Origin: Erythrobacter sp.
Lineage (GTDB): Bacteria; Pseudomonadota; Alphaproteobacteria; Sphingomonadales; Sphingomonadaceae
DNA: 64,000 nt
Assembly (NCBI GenBank): GCA_024642565.1
Contig: JAHEAV010000007.1
Span: 1 to 64,000, forward strand
Direction of reading: 5' to 3'
Position numbers and translations under genes: made by a program. The notes beneath the pieces are model-generated. The model saw only the letters and a program-made list of their open reading frames with translations, did not search any database and was not told the DNA's origin. Shown in pieces: positions 38,963 through 48,571 of the stretch (positions are counted from its first letter, which is position 1; every line of letters begins with the position of its first letter).

Positions 38963-40756
38963 TTGGACAATCAGCGTAATCTCCTGCTTGCTGTGGTGCT
39001 ATGCGCCGTTCTCTTCCTTGGCTGGGAAGCCGGTATGAGCTGGCTCTATCCGCAGCCCGAACCCAAGCCTGGGGTTACCGCTTCGGTAAACCCGGTTGCA
39101 GCGGAGCCTGGCGCGCAAACTTCAGCCAAGCCCAAGGCGACGCGTGAAGGTGGGTTGACCGATCCGCTGGCAATTGCCGAGGAAAAGAAGGATCTTGCTG
39201 CTGACCTTGCCGCGCCGACCCGGGTCAGGATTGAAGCGCCCGAAGTGTTGGGTTCGATCAACCTCGTGGGTGCGCGGATTGATGATATTACCCTGAAGAC
39301 CCACCGCCAGACGGTGAAGAAGGACAGCGGCCCGGTACGGCTTTTCTCTCCGCTCGGCACGCCTGCGCAGCAGTTTGCACAATATGGCTGGATCGTGGAT
39401 GGCGATGCCATTCCTTCCGATGCGATTTGGCAGGCATCTTCCGGCCAGCTTACCCAGGATAATCCGGTCACGCTCAGCTGGGATAATGGCAAGGGCCAGC
39501 AATTCCGGATCAAGCTGTCTATCGACCAATATTACATGGTCACAGCCGAACAGACTGTGACCAACTCAGGCAGCGCACCAGTGGTGGTGCGCCCCTATGC
39601 GACCATCAACCGCACCAGCGCCACGGCCAGCCTCGATTCCTGGAATGTCCATTCAGGCCCGATTGGCGCGTTCAGCGATTCGGTCAGCTTTGACACCGAT
39701 TATAGTGATGTCGCCGAGGCGGTTGGCGGCACTGTAACGCCCGAAGGACGGACCAACTGGATCGGATTTACCGATATCTATTGGTTGTCCGCGTTGGTGC
39801 CGCAAGAAGGCAGCAACCCGGCCGCCGATTTCCGCGCGTTGGGCAAAAATGTCTATCGTGCGGATCTGATTTACCAGCCGGTCAGTTTGGCTGCCGGCAC
39901 ACAATTCACCCGCACAACCCGACTGTTTGCCGGGGCAAAGGAAACGCCGGCGCTTGACCATTACGAAGCCGCCGGTGTCACCAAATTTGGCTATGCGATC
40001 GATTGGGGCTGGTTCAGCTGGTTCGAGAAGCCGATCTTCTGGATGCTGAGCAAGCTGTTCAGCCTGGTTGGCAATTTCGGCCTTGCGATAATCCTGCTGA
40101 CCGTTGTGATCCGCGGCCTTATGTTCCCGATTGCGCAGCGCGGCTTTGCCAGCATGGCGGCGATGAAGGCCATTCAGCCCAAGATGAAGGCGCTGCAAGA
40201 ACGCTACAAGGACGACAAGCAGAAGCAGCAACAGGAAATCATGGCGCTGTACAAGACTGAAGGCGTCAATCCCCTGGCCGGTTGTTTGCCGATGCTGATC
40301 CAGATTCCGGTGTTCTTCGCACTTTACAAGACACTGATCCTGACCATCGAAATGCGCCATCAGCCTTTCATTCTCTGGATCAAGGACTTGTCTGCGCCTG
40401 ATCCGGCGATGATCCTCAATCTGTTCGGTATGCTGCCGTTCACCCCGCCCAGTTTCCTCGGGATTGGTGTTCTGGCCGTGTTGCTCGGCGTAACAATGTG
40501 GATGACTTTCCGCCTCAACCCGGCGGCGATGGACCCGATGCAGCAGCAGATTTTCAACATCATGCCATGGATGCTGATGTTCGTGATGGCGCCTTTTGCC
40601 GCCGGTCTGCTGGTTTACTGGGTAACCTCCAATATTCTTACGCTGGCGCAGCAAAGCTATCTTTATTCCAAGCACCCGCAATTGAAGGCGCAGACGGCGA
40701 AGGATAAGGAAGACGCAGCTCGGGCCGCCGCGCGGGATGGGAAGGGCAAACCGTGA
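38963..40756 (+). CDS. yidC: Membrane protein insertase YidC
   Basis: MDNQRNLLLAVVLCAVLFLGWE; PMAQRGF-type motif; NPLAGCLPMLIQIPVFFALYKTL. Confidence 0.98.
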   Translation: MDNQRNLLLAVVLCAVLFLGWEAGMSWLYPQPEPKPGVTASVNPVAAEPGAQTSAKPKATREGGLTDPLAIAEEKKDLAADLAAPTRVRIEAPEVLGSINLVGARIDDITLKTHRQTVKKDSGPVRLFSPLGTPAQQFAQYGWIVDGDAIPSDAIWQASSGQLTQDNPVTLSWDNGKGQQFRIKLSIDQYYMVTAEQTVTNSGSAPVVVRPYATINRTSATASLDSWNVHSGPIGAFSDSVSFDTDYSDVAEAVGGTVTPEGRTNWIGFTDIYWLSALVPQEGSNPAADFRALGKNVYRADLIYQPVSLAAGTQFTRTTRLFAGAKETPALDHYEAAGVTKFGYAIDWGWFSWFEKPIFWMLSKLFSLVGNFGLAIILLTVVIRGLMFPIAQRGFASMAAMKAIQPKMKALQERYKDDKQKQQQEIMALYKTEGVNPLAGCLPMLIQIPVFFALYKTLILTIEMRHQPFILWIKDLSAPDPAMILNLFGMLPFTPPSFLGIGVLAVLLGVTMWMTFRLNPAAMDPMQQQIFNIMPWMLMFVMAPFAAGLLVYWVTSNILTLAQQSYLYSKHPQLKAQTAKDKEDAARAAARDGKGKP

Positions 40757-41418
40757 CCGAAACCGAAACCAGTCTGGAGGACCGCGAGCGGGAACTTCTC
40801 GCACGGCGCGCGGCAAAGCTGTTCTCCGGCCGGGTCGATTTTCTTCTTTCAGCGCCCCAGTTGAAGTTCCTTCCCGAACCGACCGTGCCGGAAATTGCCT
40901 TTTGTGGACGGAGCAATGTTGGCAAAAGTTCACTCCTCAACGCGCTGACAGGACGAAAGGCGATCGCCCGCGCTTCGGTCACGCCGGGGCGGACGCAGGA
41001 ACTCAACTATTTTGAAGTGGGCGAACCGACCTTGTTCCGGCTGGTCGATATGCCCGGATATGGCTTCGCCAAGGCCCCGCCCAAAGTGGTCGAAAAGTGG
41101 AAGGCGCTGGTCCGCACTTTTCTCAAAGGCCGTCAAAGCCTTCACCGCACATTGCTGCTGGTCGATAGCCGCCACGGATTGAAGGAGGTTGACCGCGAGA
41201 TGATGAAAATGCTCGACGAAACCGCTGTCAGTTATCGCGTGGTAATGACGAAGGCCGATAAGATCAAAGCGAGTGAGTTGGACGCTGTGGTAGCGAAAGT
41301 TGCGGAAGAGACGCGACTTCACCCGGCGGCCTTTCCGGAATTACATATAACCAGTGCGGAAAAAGGGATGGGAATTCCCGAATTGCGCGCAGCCGTGCTG
41401 GCAGACGCCGGCGTATAA
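40753..41418 (+). CDS. engB: Ribosome biogenesis GTP-binding protein YihA/YsxC
   Basis: EIAFCGRSNVGKSSLLNALTGRKAIARASVTPGRTQELNYF; DMPGYGFAKAP. Confidence 0.96.
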   Translation: MTETETSLEDRERELLARRAAKLFSGRVDFLLSAPQLKFLPEPTVPEIAFCGRSNVGKSSLLNALTGRKAIARASVTPGRTQELNYFEVGEPTLFRLVDMPGYGFAKAPPKVVEKWKALVRTFLKGRQSLHRTLLLVDSRHGLKEVDREMMKMLDETAVSYRVVMTKADKIKASELDAVVAKVAEETRLHPAAFPELHITSAEKGMGIPELRAAVLADAGV

Positions 41419-41479
41419 TTCTTGCGCGTATAGCGATGCGCAATCATCCCCCAATTGAAACTTAAGGACACCGATCTAA

Positions 41480-41803
41480 ATGCCGCCATTTACAGAGCCA
41501 AGCTTTCAGGAACGCGCAGCAATGGCGGCCAAGGCGAAGCAGGCAGCGCTGAAGAAATTGCAATCCAAGGCACCGGTAAGCGAAGAAGTCATTGCTGAAC
41601 GCCGGGCGGCCCGCCTCGCCCGCGAGGAAGCCCAGGCTGCCGCGCGTGCGGAGAAACTGGCCGAACGGGAACGGATAAAGGCCGAGCGCGAAGCTGCAAA
41701 GGCAGAAGCTTTGGCAAATGCGCCGGCTGTACTTACCGAAGAAGAAAAGAAGGCTGCCCGCGACGCGCGCTATGCGGCCAGGAAAAATCGCCGCAGAAAG
41801 TAA
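41480..41803 (+). CDS. DUF6481-like small Ala/Lys/Glu-rich coiled-coil protein
   Basis: MPPFTEPSFQERAAMAAKAKQAALKKLQSKAP...AREAARAEKLAERERIKAERE; highly charged helix. Confidence 0.7.
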   Translation: MPPFTEPSFQERAAMAAKAKQAALKKLQSKAPVSEEVIAERRAARLAREEAQAAARAEKLAERERIKAEREAAKAEALANAPAVLTEEEKKAARDARYAARKNRRRK

Positions 41804-41822
41804 AGGTTGCGGAGCCGCGCCG

Positions 41823-42497
41823 TCAGTCAAACCCGACAAAGACGGCTGCTTCGTTCACGCTTTTGCGTTCCGAAACTACCGCATTCGCAGGGAAGCTCTC
41901 ATCGGGCCAACCCAGCGCGATGCTTTTCATGATCACCTGATCATCCGCAATGCCGGCGTGTTCGCGGACAACGGGGCTTTGCATGATACCCTGACTGTTG
42001 ATCACTGCGCCCAACCCGCGCGACCAGGCGGCATTAACCAGGGCCGTGGCAACTGCGCCGCAGTCAAAGGCCGTGTCATCGCTGCTGCTTAGTTCCTTGT
42101 CATAGGTTACGATCACGCAGACCGGTGCGTCGAACTGGCGGAAACCGCGCAGCACCCAGTCTTGCCGGGCGTCCTTATCATCCCGCTCAATTCCCATCGC
42201 GCTGAACAATTGCTTGGCTACTCCGATCTGCCGTTCCCGGTGCTGCCCGGCGAACGCTTCCCCGGTGCGAAATTCGCGGCTTTGCGGTACGCCTGCTATC
42301 ATTCTTTCGGTATTGCCTGCGCGGATTCGATCAAGCGCCTCACCTGTAACGACATAGAAATTCCACGGCTGGGTATTCATCGATGATGGCGCGCGCATTG
42401 CCAGCGCCAGGACTTCTTCGATCAACGCCTGCGGAACCGGATCAGGCTTGTAACCTCGGATGGAGCGGCGCCCCAGAATGACCGTATCGAATTCCAT
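41823..42497 (-). CDS. Nitroreductase family protein
   Basis: MEFDTVILGRRSIRGYKPDPVPQALIEEVLALAMRAPSSMNTQPWNFYVVTG. Confidence 0.94.
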   Translation of the reverse strand: MEFDTVILGRRSIRGYKPDPVPQALIEEVLALAMRAPSSMNTQPWNFYVVTGEALDRIRAGNTERMIAGVPQSREFRTGEAFAGQHRERQIGVAKQLFSAMGIERDDKDARQDWVLRGFRQFDAPVCVIVTYDKELSSSDDTAFDCGAVATALVNAAWSRGLGAVINSQGIMQSPVVREHAGIADDQVIMKSIALGWPDESFPANAVVSERKSVNEAAVFVGFD

Positions 42498-42635
42498 TGT
42501 TATCCCTTGTCTTGCCAGTCTGCCTGCAATCCATACAGCCTTCATCGCCAGGGGGAAGGGTTGGAAATTGTTCAGCCTCGACACTGCAATGATGAATGCG
42601 TATCGAAGCGCCACATTAGGCACAGGGACAATGCA

Positions 42636-43301
42636 ATGAAGTTGATTGTCGGCAACAAGAATTATTCCAGCTGGTCCCTGCGCGGCTGGCTGGCGATCAA
42701 GCAGTCAGGCCTTTCGTTCGAGGAACTGACGGTAAATATCGGCGGCGATGAATGGGAAACCGTCAAGCGCCAATCGGGCGAGATCATGCCGGCTGGCAAG
42801 GTGCCGATCCTTTGGGACGGCGAAACGGTGATCTGGGATAGTTTGGCTATAATGGAATATCTGTCGGACAAAGTCGGGCGTGACCGGTTTTGGCCCAAGG
42901 ACGATGCTGCCCGCGGAATGGCCCGTTCGATGGTTGCCGAAATGCATAGTTCCTTTCAGACTTTGCGCCGCGAATGCCCCATGAATGTGCGCTCAATCCA
43001 TGAAGGTGTCGAAATCTCGGACGACTGCCGGCGAGACATCGTCCGTATCCTGCAATTATGGGCCGAAGCACGGGCCCGTTTCGGGCAAGGTGGGCCATTT
43101 CTGTTCGGCACCTTCGGCGCTGCGGACATATTTTTTGCTCCTGTAGTTAGCCGCTTTATCACCTACCGGATCGCGGTACCCGGATTTGCCGAGGTCTATA
43201 TGCAGGCCTTGTGGGAACATGAATGGATGCAGACATGGGTGTCTGCGGCAGAGGATGAACAATGGGTGCTCGAACAGTACGAAGTCGATTCAGTTACCTG
43301 A
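42636..43301 (+). CDS. Glutathione S-transferase family protein
   Basis: MKLIVGNKNYSSWSLRGWLAIKQSGLSFEE...GKVPILWDGETVIWDSLAIMEYLSD. Confidence 0.94.
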   Translation: MKLIVGNKNYSSWSLRGWLAIKQSGLSFEELTVNIGGDEWETVKRQSGEIMPAGKVPILWDGETVIWDSLAIMEYLSDKVGRDRFWPKDDAARGMARSMVAEMHSSFQTLRRECPMNVRSIHEGVEISDDCRRDIVRILQLWAEARARFGQGGPFLFGTFGAADIFFAPVVSRFITYRIAVPGFAEVYMQALWEHEWMQTWVSAAEDEQWVLEQYEVDSVT

Positions 43302-44173
43302 TCGCGGGCTTTGCCCTGGCGATTTCCGTATTGGCTTCGGGACCAGCAATGGCTTGGGGTGCCTATGGCCACCGGGCCACGGCCGCCATTGCGCTGGCCA
43401 ATGTCAAACCTTCGACCCGTGCAGCAATCGCGCGGCTGATCGCAGCTGATGGGCAACTGGGTACGCCTGATTGCCGTATCCGAAATCTTGAAGATGCCGC
43501 GACCTGGGCTGATTGCATCCGCCGCGACGGCTGGCGCTGGGGTTATAGTTTTGCCTGGCACTACCGTACGGCACCAATATGTGAGGCTTACGACCCAAAG
43601 AAGAACTGCAGTGGTGGAAATTGTATTCTTGCCCAGATCGACCGCAACCAGAGGATTCTGGCCGACGAATCCTTGCCATCGAACGTTCGGATCGAAGCGT
43701 TGGCATTCCTGGTTCATTTTATCGGCGATGTGCACCAACCGCTCCACTCGGGCGACGATGATGACAAAGGCGGTAATGACAGGGTGACCGATTACGGTAT
43801 CGTGCCCGATCTCAACCTTCATTCCATCTGGGACGGGCCGCTGGCGGAGCGCGCGATTTCGTCGGCGCAGCCATCGCTGGTCCGTCACTATTCGTCGGCG
43901 GAGCGGGATCAACTGGCGGCCGGCACGCCGGCCGATTGGGGCCGCGAGAGCTGGCAGCTGGCGCGCGATGTCGTTTACCCCGGAGCTTTCAACCGTGATG
44001 TGTGCAAGGACGAAGTGCCCGAACATGCCGCGCTTGATCAGGAAGATATCCATGCTGCGATTCCAGTCGTCCAACGCCGGATCGAGCAAGCGGGCTTACG
44101 CATGGCCAGGATGCTGGATGAAGCTTTCGCGCCCGGGCCACTCCCGACGCCGGAGCGGCCAGGCGGGTCCTAG
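43262..44173 (+). CDS. S1/P1-type nuclease
   Basis: Signal peptide then AWGAYGHRATAAIAL (N-terminal Trp/His ligands), FLVHFIGDVHQPLHSGDDDDKGGND, LHSIWD. Confidence 0.93.
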   Translation: MGARTVRSRFSYLIAGFALAISVLASGPAMAWGAYGHRATAAIALANVKPSTRAAIARLIAADGQLGTPDCRIRNLEDAATWADCIRRDGWRWGYSFAWHYRTAPICEAYDPKKNCSGGNCILAQIDRNQRILADESLPSNVRIEALAFLVHFIGDVHQPLHSGDDDDKGGNDRVTDYGIVPDLNLHSIWDGPLAERAISSAQPSLVRHYSSAERDQLAAGTPADWGRESWQLARDVVYPGAFNRDVCKDEVPEHAALDQEDIHAAIPVVQRRIEQAGLRMARMLDEAFAPGPLPTPERPGGS

Positions 44174-44784
44174 CGCATAGCCCCGTAGAGAAACCATACG
44201 CCGACCAGTGCCATGGTCAGTGCCAGTACGCGCCGAAAGGGCTGATTGAGGTGGGGATCGGAAACAAAGTTCCGCAAATGACTGGCGCTCAATACCAGTG
44301 TCAGGTGAACCAGAGTCGCCACGGCAACGCTGATCATGCCCAGCACCAGTATCTCGCTGAAATGGGCGTTCGGGCCTGAAATGAATTGCGGCACCACGGT
44401 GACGAAGAAAATCGCCGCTTTGGCATTGAGCAAATTGATTCCTACTCCGGCGAGGAAATCACGATCCGGACGATACACGGCCACTGCTGCGGTCGACGTC
44501 TCGCCGCTTTCACGCCAGCCGCGCGCAGTCAGCCAGAACATCATCAGGGCTGCCGCAATCCCTATCCAGCGGGTAATCCAAGGCATGTTGGCGAGCACTG
44601 CACTTAGTCCAAAGCTGGACAGCGCCGCGTTGATTGCCAGACCCAGAGCGATCCCAATGGTGGCGGCCAGACCGGCGCGGCGTCCATCCGACAGGGTAAG
44701 CGATACCAGCCAGGCCATGTTGGGGCCCGGCGTGATTTCGATCAGCAATACCGCGAAGGCGAAACCCAGCCAGTCCAATGCCAC
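44170..44784 (-). CDS. LysE family translocator
   Basis: ITPGPNMAWLVSLTLSDGRRAGLAATIGIALG; NLLNAKAAIFFVTVVPQF. Confidence 0.93.
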   Translation of the reverse strand: MALDWLGFAFAVLLIEITPGPNMAWLVSLTLSDGRRAGLAATIGIALGLAINAALSSFGLSAVLANMPWITRWIGIAAALMMFWLTARGWRESGETSTAAVAVYRPDRDFLAGVGINLLNAKAAIFFVTVVPQFISGPNAHFSEILVLGMISVAVATLVHLTLVLSASHLRNFVSDPHLNQPFRRVLALTMALVGVWFLYGAMR

Positions 44785-44799
44785 CTCTCCAGTTCTGGC

Positions 44800-45264
44800 C
44801 TATTTCACCCGCTCGGTTCCGTAAGGTGTGCCGTCGCGGCGGTAATACCCATTTTCATCGAAGATCATGTCGATATCCGAATAACTGCCACCGGACAGCT
44901 TCTCACCGGCTCCGACCACAAGGAAACTGCAGTCTTCATCGCTTAGATTACGCAAGTGGTGGCCGTTGCCATCGCCAGCCGGAAAGGCCGCAACATCGCC
45001 GGGCTTCAATGGCGTTTCGCCATCATCATCGACCAGCACGGCTTCGCCGGTCAGCATCACCAACAATTCATCCTCACCATCATGCCAATGGCGCTGGGAA
45101 GACCACGCCCCAGGTTTGAGCACCACGTGACTTGCGCCCATATGTGTGAGGCCCGATGGCGGGGCCAACCGGCGGTACCAGCGGCCTTTGACTTCGCGAT
45201 CATACGGCGCAGGATAGCCAGTCGTATTGGTCTGCGGGATATTGGCGAGATCAAGCTTGGGCAT
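44800..45264 (-). CDS. Cupin domain-containing protein
   Basis: RHWHDGEDELLVMLTGEAVLVDDDGETPLKPGDVAAFPAGDGNGHHLRN. Confidence 0.9.
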   Translation of the reverse strand: MPKLDLANIPQTNTTGYPAPYDREVKGRWYRRLAPPSGLTHMGASHVVLKPGAWSSQRHWHDGEDELLVMLTGEAVLVDDDGETPLKPGDVAAFPAGDGNGHHLRNLSDEDCSFLVVGAGEKLSGGSYSDIDMIFDENGYYRRDGTPYGTERVK

Positions 45265-45316
45265 GACAGCGAACTCCATCTGGAAAGCGGGCCTCCACTG
45301 CTTTACGCAGCTTTGC

Positions 45317-46450
45317 ATGACTGACAACTGCACCGCCGTATCGCTGACGGAAAAACTGATCGCTGCCGAGAGCGTAACCCCCGCCAGTGGTGAAGTTTTT
45401 GCCGTGATGGAAGCGATGCTGGCTCCGCAGGGCTTCGATGTGCACCGGTTCATGGCCGGCGATGCGCCAGATGGGCCGGTGGAGAACCTTTTGGCGATCC
45501 GGCGCGGCCCCACGGGATCCAGGCACTTTGCCTTTGCCGGGCATCTTGATGTGGTTCCTCCCGGTGATGGTTGGGCGAGCGCGCCGTTCACACCCGAAGT
45601 ACGGGGCGAATTGTTGTATGGCCGCGGTGCTGTCGACATGAAGGGCGCGATTGCCGCAATGGTGGCAGCGACGGAAAATATTCCCGCTGAGGCCGGAACA
45701 TTGAGCTTTATCATCACCGGAGACGAGGAAGGGCCCGCGGTTCACGGCACACGCGCGCTTATCGAACTCATTCGGGAACGCGGTGAAGTCCCGGACCTGT
45801 GTCTGGTAGGGGAGCCGACTTCGGTGAACCGCCTTGGCGACATGATGAAGATCGGGCGGCGCGGTTCGCTTAATATCTGGCTGGAGGTTGCAGGCACGCA
45901 GGGCCATGTCGCCTATCCGCATTTGGCCGATAATCCTGTGCCCAAACTGGTTCGCATGTTGGCCGAACTGGATGCTCTGCTGCTGGATGAGGGAACCGAC
46001 TGGTTTCAGCCATCAAACCTAGAGATAACCGAACTTGAAGTCGGCAATCCGGCGCATAATGTCATTCCAGCTACGGCCAAGGCGCGCATTTCGATCCGTT
46101 TCAACGATTTGCACAGCGGTTCCCAATTGTCCGAACGGATCACCGCGATTGCCGAAAAGCATGGCGGCATGGCGACGCCAATCATATCCGGAGAACCTTT
46201 TCTCACCCCGCCCGGTGAATTCTCGCACATGATTGCCTCTGCGGTTCAGGCCGAAACAGGTAACACGCCAGAACCATCAACGACTGGCGGAACTTCCGAT
46301 GCGCGGTTCCTTCGCGACCTGTGCCCAGTGATTGAATTCGGTTTGTGTAACGCCACGATGCATAAACGCGATGAAGCGGTCGCGATCGCGGATCTGGACA
46401 CTTTGGCGCGGATCTATGCCCGCATCGCTGCGGCTGCACTGGCCGGGTAA
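45317..46450 (+). CDS. dapE: Succinyl-diaminopimelate desuccinylase
   Basis: FAGHLDVVPPGDGWASAPFTPEVRGELLYGRGAVDMKGAIAAMVAA; ITGDEEGPAVHGT. Confidence 0.95.
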   Translation: MTDNCTAVSLTEKLIAAESVTPASGEVFAVMEAMLAPQGFDVHRFMAGDAPDGPVENLLAIRRGPTGSRHFAFAGHLDVVPPGDGWASAPFTPEVRGELLYGRGAVDMKGAIAAMVAATENIPAEAGTLSFIITGDEEGPAVHGTRALIELIRERGEVPDLCLVGEPTSVNRLGDMMKIGRRGSLNIWLEVAGTQGHVAYPHLADNPVPKLVRMLAELDALLLDEGTDWFQPSNLEITELEVGNPAHNVIPATAKARISIRFNDLHSGSQLSERITAIAEKHGGMATPIISGEPFLTPPGEFSHMIASAVQAETGNTPEPSTTGGTSDARFLRDLCPVIEFGLCNATMHKRDEAVAIADLDTLARIYARIAAAALAG

Positions 46451-46532
46451 TGGTGCGTTACCGGGCTTGCTGTCCCTTGCGATAGGCTGCACAAGCAGAC
46501 AGAACAGATTTTCGGGTGCAGGGGGCTATTTG

Positions 46533-47768
46533 ATGACACGCTGGTTCGCAATTCCGCTGTGGCAGCGCGTGGTCGCTGCCCTGATTCTCGGCATTATTGT
46601 TGGCCGTATCTGGGGCCCGGGGGCGGAAAACATCAAGATTGTTGGCGATGTCTTTGTGGCCTCGATCAAGATGCTTGTGGTTCCGCTGATTTTCTTCAGC
46701 CTTGTCTCAGGCGTCGCGGCGATTGGTGATTTGCGCAAGTTGGGGCGCGTAGGCGGACGTGCGATGTTGCTGTTTGTGGTGACTGGCCAGATCGCCGTGT
46801 GGCTCGGGCTCTGGCTTGGTACCGTGTTCGGTCCGGGGCTGGGGGTTGATACCAGCGCGATCCAGATGGGCGTTACGCCCCCACCTAACGACACCACATG
46901 GCGCGATATGGTCATGTCGATCATTCCGCAAAGCCCGGTTCAGGTCATGGCCGATGTTGCGGTCTTGCCGCTGATCGTATTTTCGTTGCTGATCGGTATC
47001 GGGATCCTGATGTCCGGGGAAGATGGGGCACCGGTCCAGAAGATTTTCGATAGCGGGTCGGTGGTGATGCAAAAAGTTACCGCAGTGGTGATGGAACTGA
47101 CCCCGTTCGGCGTATTTGCTCTGATGTCATGGGTCGCTGGAACCTTGGGTTTCGACGCGCTCTATGCGCTCGCCAAGCTGGTCGGCCTCAACTACCTCGG
47201 CTGTTTCCTGATCATCTTCGTCATGTATTCGGGAATGATCAAATTCCTTGCCCGGCTGCCGGTAATCCATTTCTACCGAGGGATCGTCGATGCGATGGCC
47301 GTCAGCTATTCGACCGCCAGTTCCAACGCGACCTTGCCGGTGACATTGCGCTGCGCTGAGCGCAACCTGGGGGTTAGCAATTCGGTCGCCAGTTTCGTGA
47401 TTTCGCTGGGCGCGACGATCAATATGAACGGCACGGCCATGTATCTTGGCCTGGCCACATTGTTCGGTGCGCAGGTTTTTGGGGTTGATCTGACCTGGGG
47501 GCAATATTTCCTGATCTCGATTCTCGGCACGCTGGGCGCAATTGGTGCGGCGGGTATTCCCGGTGCGGGCCTGATCATGATGGCGCTGGTATTTGGCGCT
47601 GTTGGCGTACCGTTGGAAACTATCGCCTTCGTCGCCGGGGTGGACCGGATCATGGATATGATGCGCACTGTCACCAATGTCAGCGGTGATGCGGCCGTGG
47701 CCGTAACCGTTGCCAGCATGACGGGTGAGATTGACCGCGAGGAAATGATCTCGGCCGACGATGTCTAA
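46533..47768 (+). CDS. Dicarboxylate/amino acid:cation symporter
   Basis: SYSTASSNATLPVTL; SLGATINMNGTAMYLG; AAGIPGAGLIMMALVF. Confidence 0.95.
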   Translation: MTRWFAIPLWQRVVAALILGIIVGRIWGPGAENIKIVGDVFVASIKMLVVPLIFFSLVSGVAAIGDLRKLGRVGGRAMLLFVVTGQIAVWLGLWLGTVFGPGLGVDTSAIQMGVTPPPNDTTWRDMVMSIIPQSPVQVMADVAVLPLIVFSLLIGIGILMSGEDGAPVQKIFDSGSVVMQKVTAVVMELTPFGVFALMSWVAGTLGFDALYALAKLVGLNYLGCFLIIFVMYSGMIKFLARLPVIHFYRGIVDAMAVSYSTASSNATLPVTLRCAERNLGVSNSVASFVISLGATINMNGTAMYLGLATLFGAQVFGVDLTWGQYFLISILGTLGAIGAAGIPGAGLIMMALVFGAVGVPLETIAFVAGVDRIMDMMRTVTNVSGDAAVAVTVASMTGEIDREEMISADDV

Positions 47769-47916
47769 TCGTTTGGCCGGGAGAGGGTGATAGCAATGCG
47801 CAACTTCACGTCTGCGGTTGCCGCGCTGTTGGGCGAATTCTCCAGCCAATAGGTGTGGTGATTGAGTTTCGCTTTGGCTGCTGGTCCGACACCCATAGTT
47901 TCGCCAGCCGAGTAAG

Positions 47917-48567
47917 TTATCGCCCCTTCGGCTGCTCCAGCACTTTTTTCCGGTAGCTGCACAAATCCGCGACCTTGCAGCGCCAGCATTCGGGCGTGCG
48001 TGCCTTGCACACGTAGCGGCCATGTAGGATCAACCAATGATGCGCATGCAGGCGGAAGGGGGCAGGCACCCGCTTTTCCAGCTTCGCCTCGACCGCTTCG
48101 GGTGTCTTGCCCTTGGCCAGGCCAATGCGGTTGCCCACGCGAAAAATATGGGTGTCGACCGCAAAGGTTTCCTGCCCGAACCAGCAATTGAGCACAACAT
48201 TTGCTGTCTTGCGCCCGACGCCGGGCAGCCGAACCAGTTCTTCGCGGGTTGGTGGGACTTCGCCGCCGAAATCTTCGATCAGCATTTGTGACAGGGCGAT
48301 CACATTTTTGGCCTTGGAATTGAACAAACCAATGGTCTTGATGTGGTCTTTCAGGCCGCTTTCCCCCAGATCAAGCATCTGCTGCGGTGTCTTGACCTTG
48401 GCAAACAGTCCTCGTGTCGCCTTGTTTACCCCGACATCGGTCGCTTGCGCGCTCAGGGCCACAGCAACCACGAGCTGATAGGCATTGCCATATTCGAGCT
48501 CGGTTTCAGGCGCTGGATTGTCTTCTGCCAATCTGCGGAAGAATTCGAAAATCTGGTCTTTGGTCAC
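47917..48567 (-). CDS. nth: Endonuclease III
   Basis: ALSAQATDVGVNKATRGLF; LPGVGRKTANVVLN; FAVDTHIFRVGNRIG; C-terminal Fe-S cluster cysteines CKARTPECWRCKVADLC. Confidence 0.97.
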   Translation of the reverse strand: MTKDQIFEFFRRLAEDNPAPETELEYGNAYQLVVAVALSAQATDVGVNKATRGLFAKVKTPQQMLDLGESGLKDHIKTIGLFNSKAKNVIALSQMLIEDFGGEVPPTREELVRLPGVGRKTANVVLNCWFGQETFAVDTHIFRVGNRIGLAKGKTPEAVEAKLEKRVPAPFRLHAHHWLILHGRYVCKARTPECWRCKVADLCSYRKKVLEQPKGR

Positions 48568-48571
48568 GCGT

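Noticed and set aside
39653-40933. 426-aa minus-strand ORF
   Set aside because: Antisense to yidC and engB; His/Gln/Arg-rich shadow translation.
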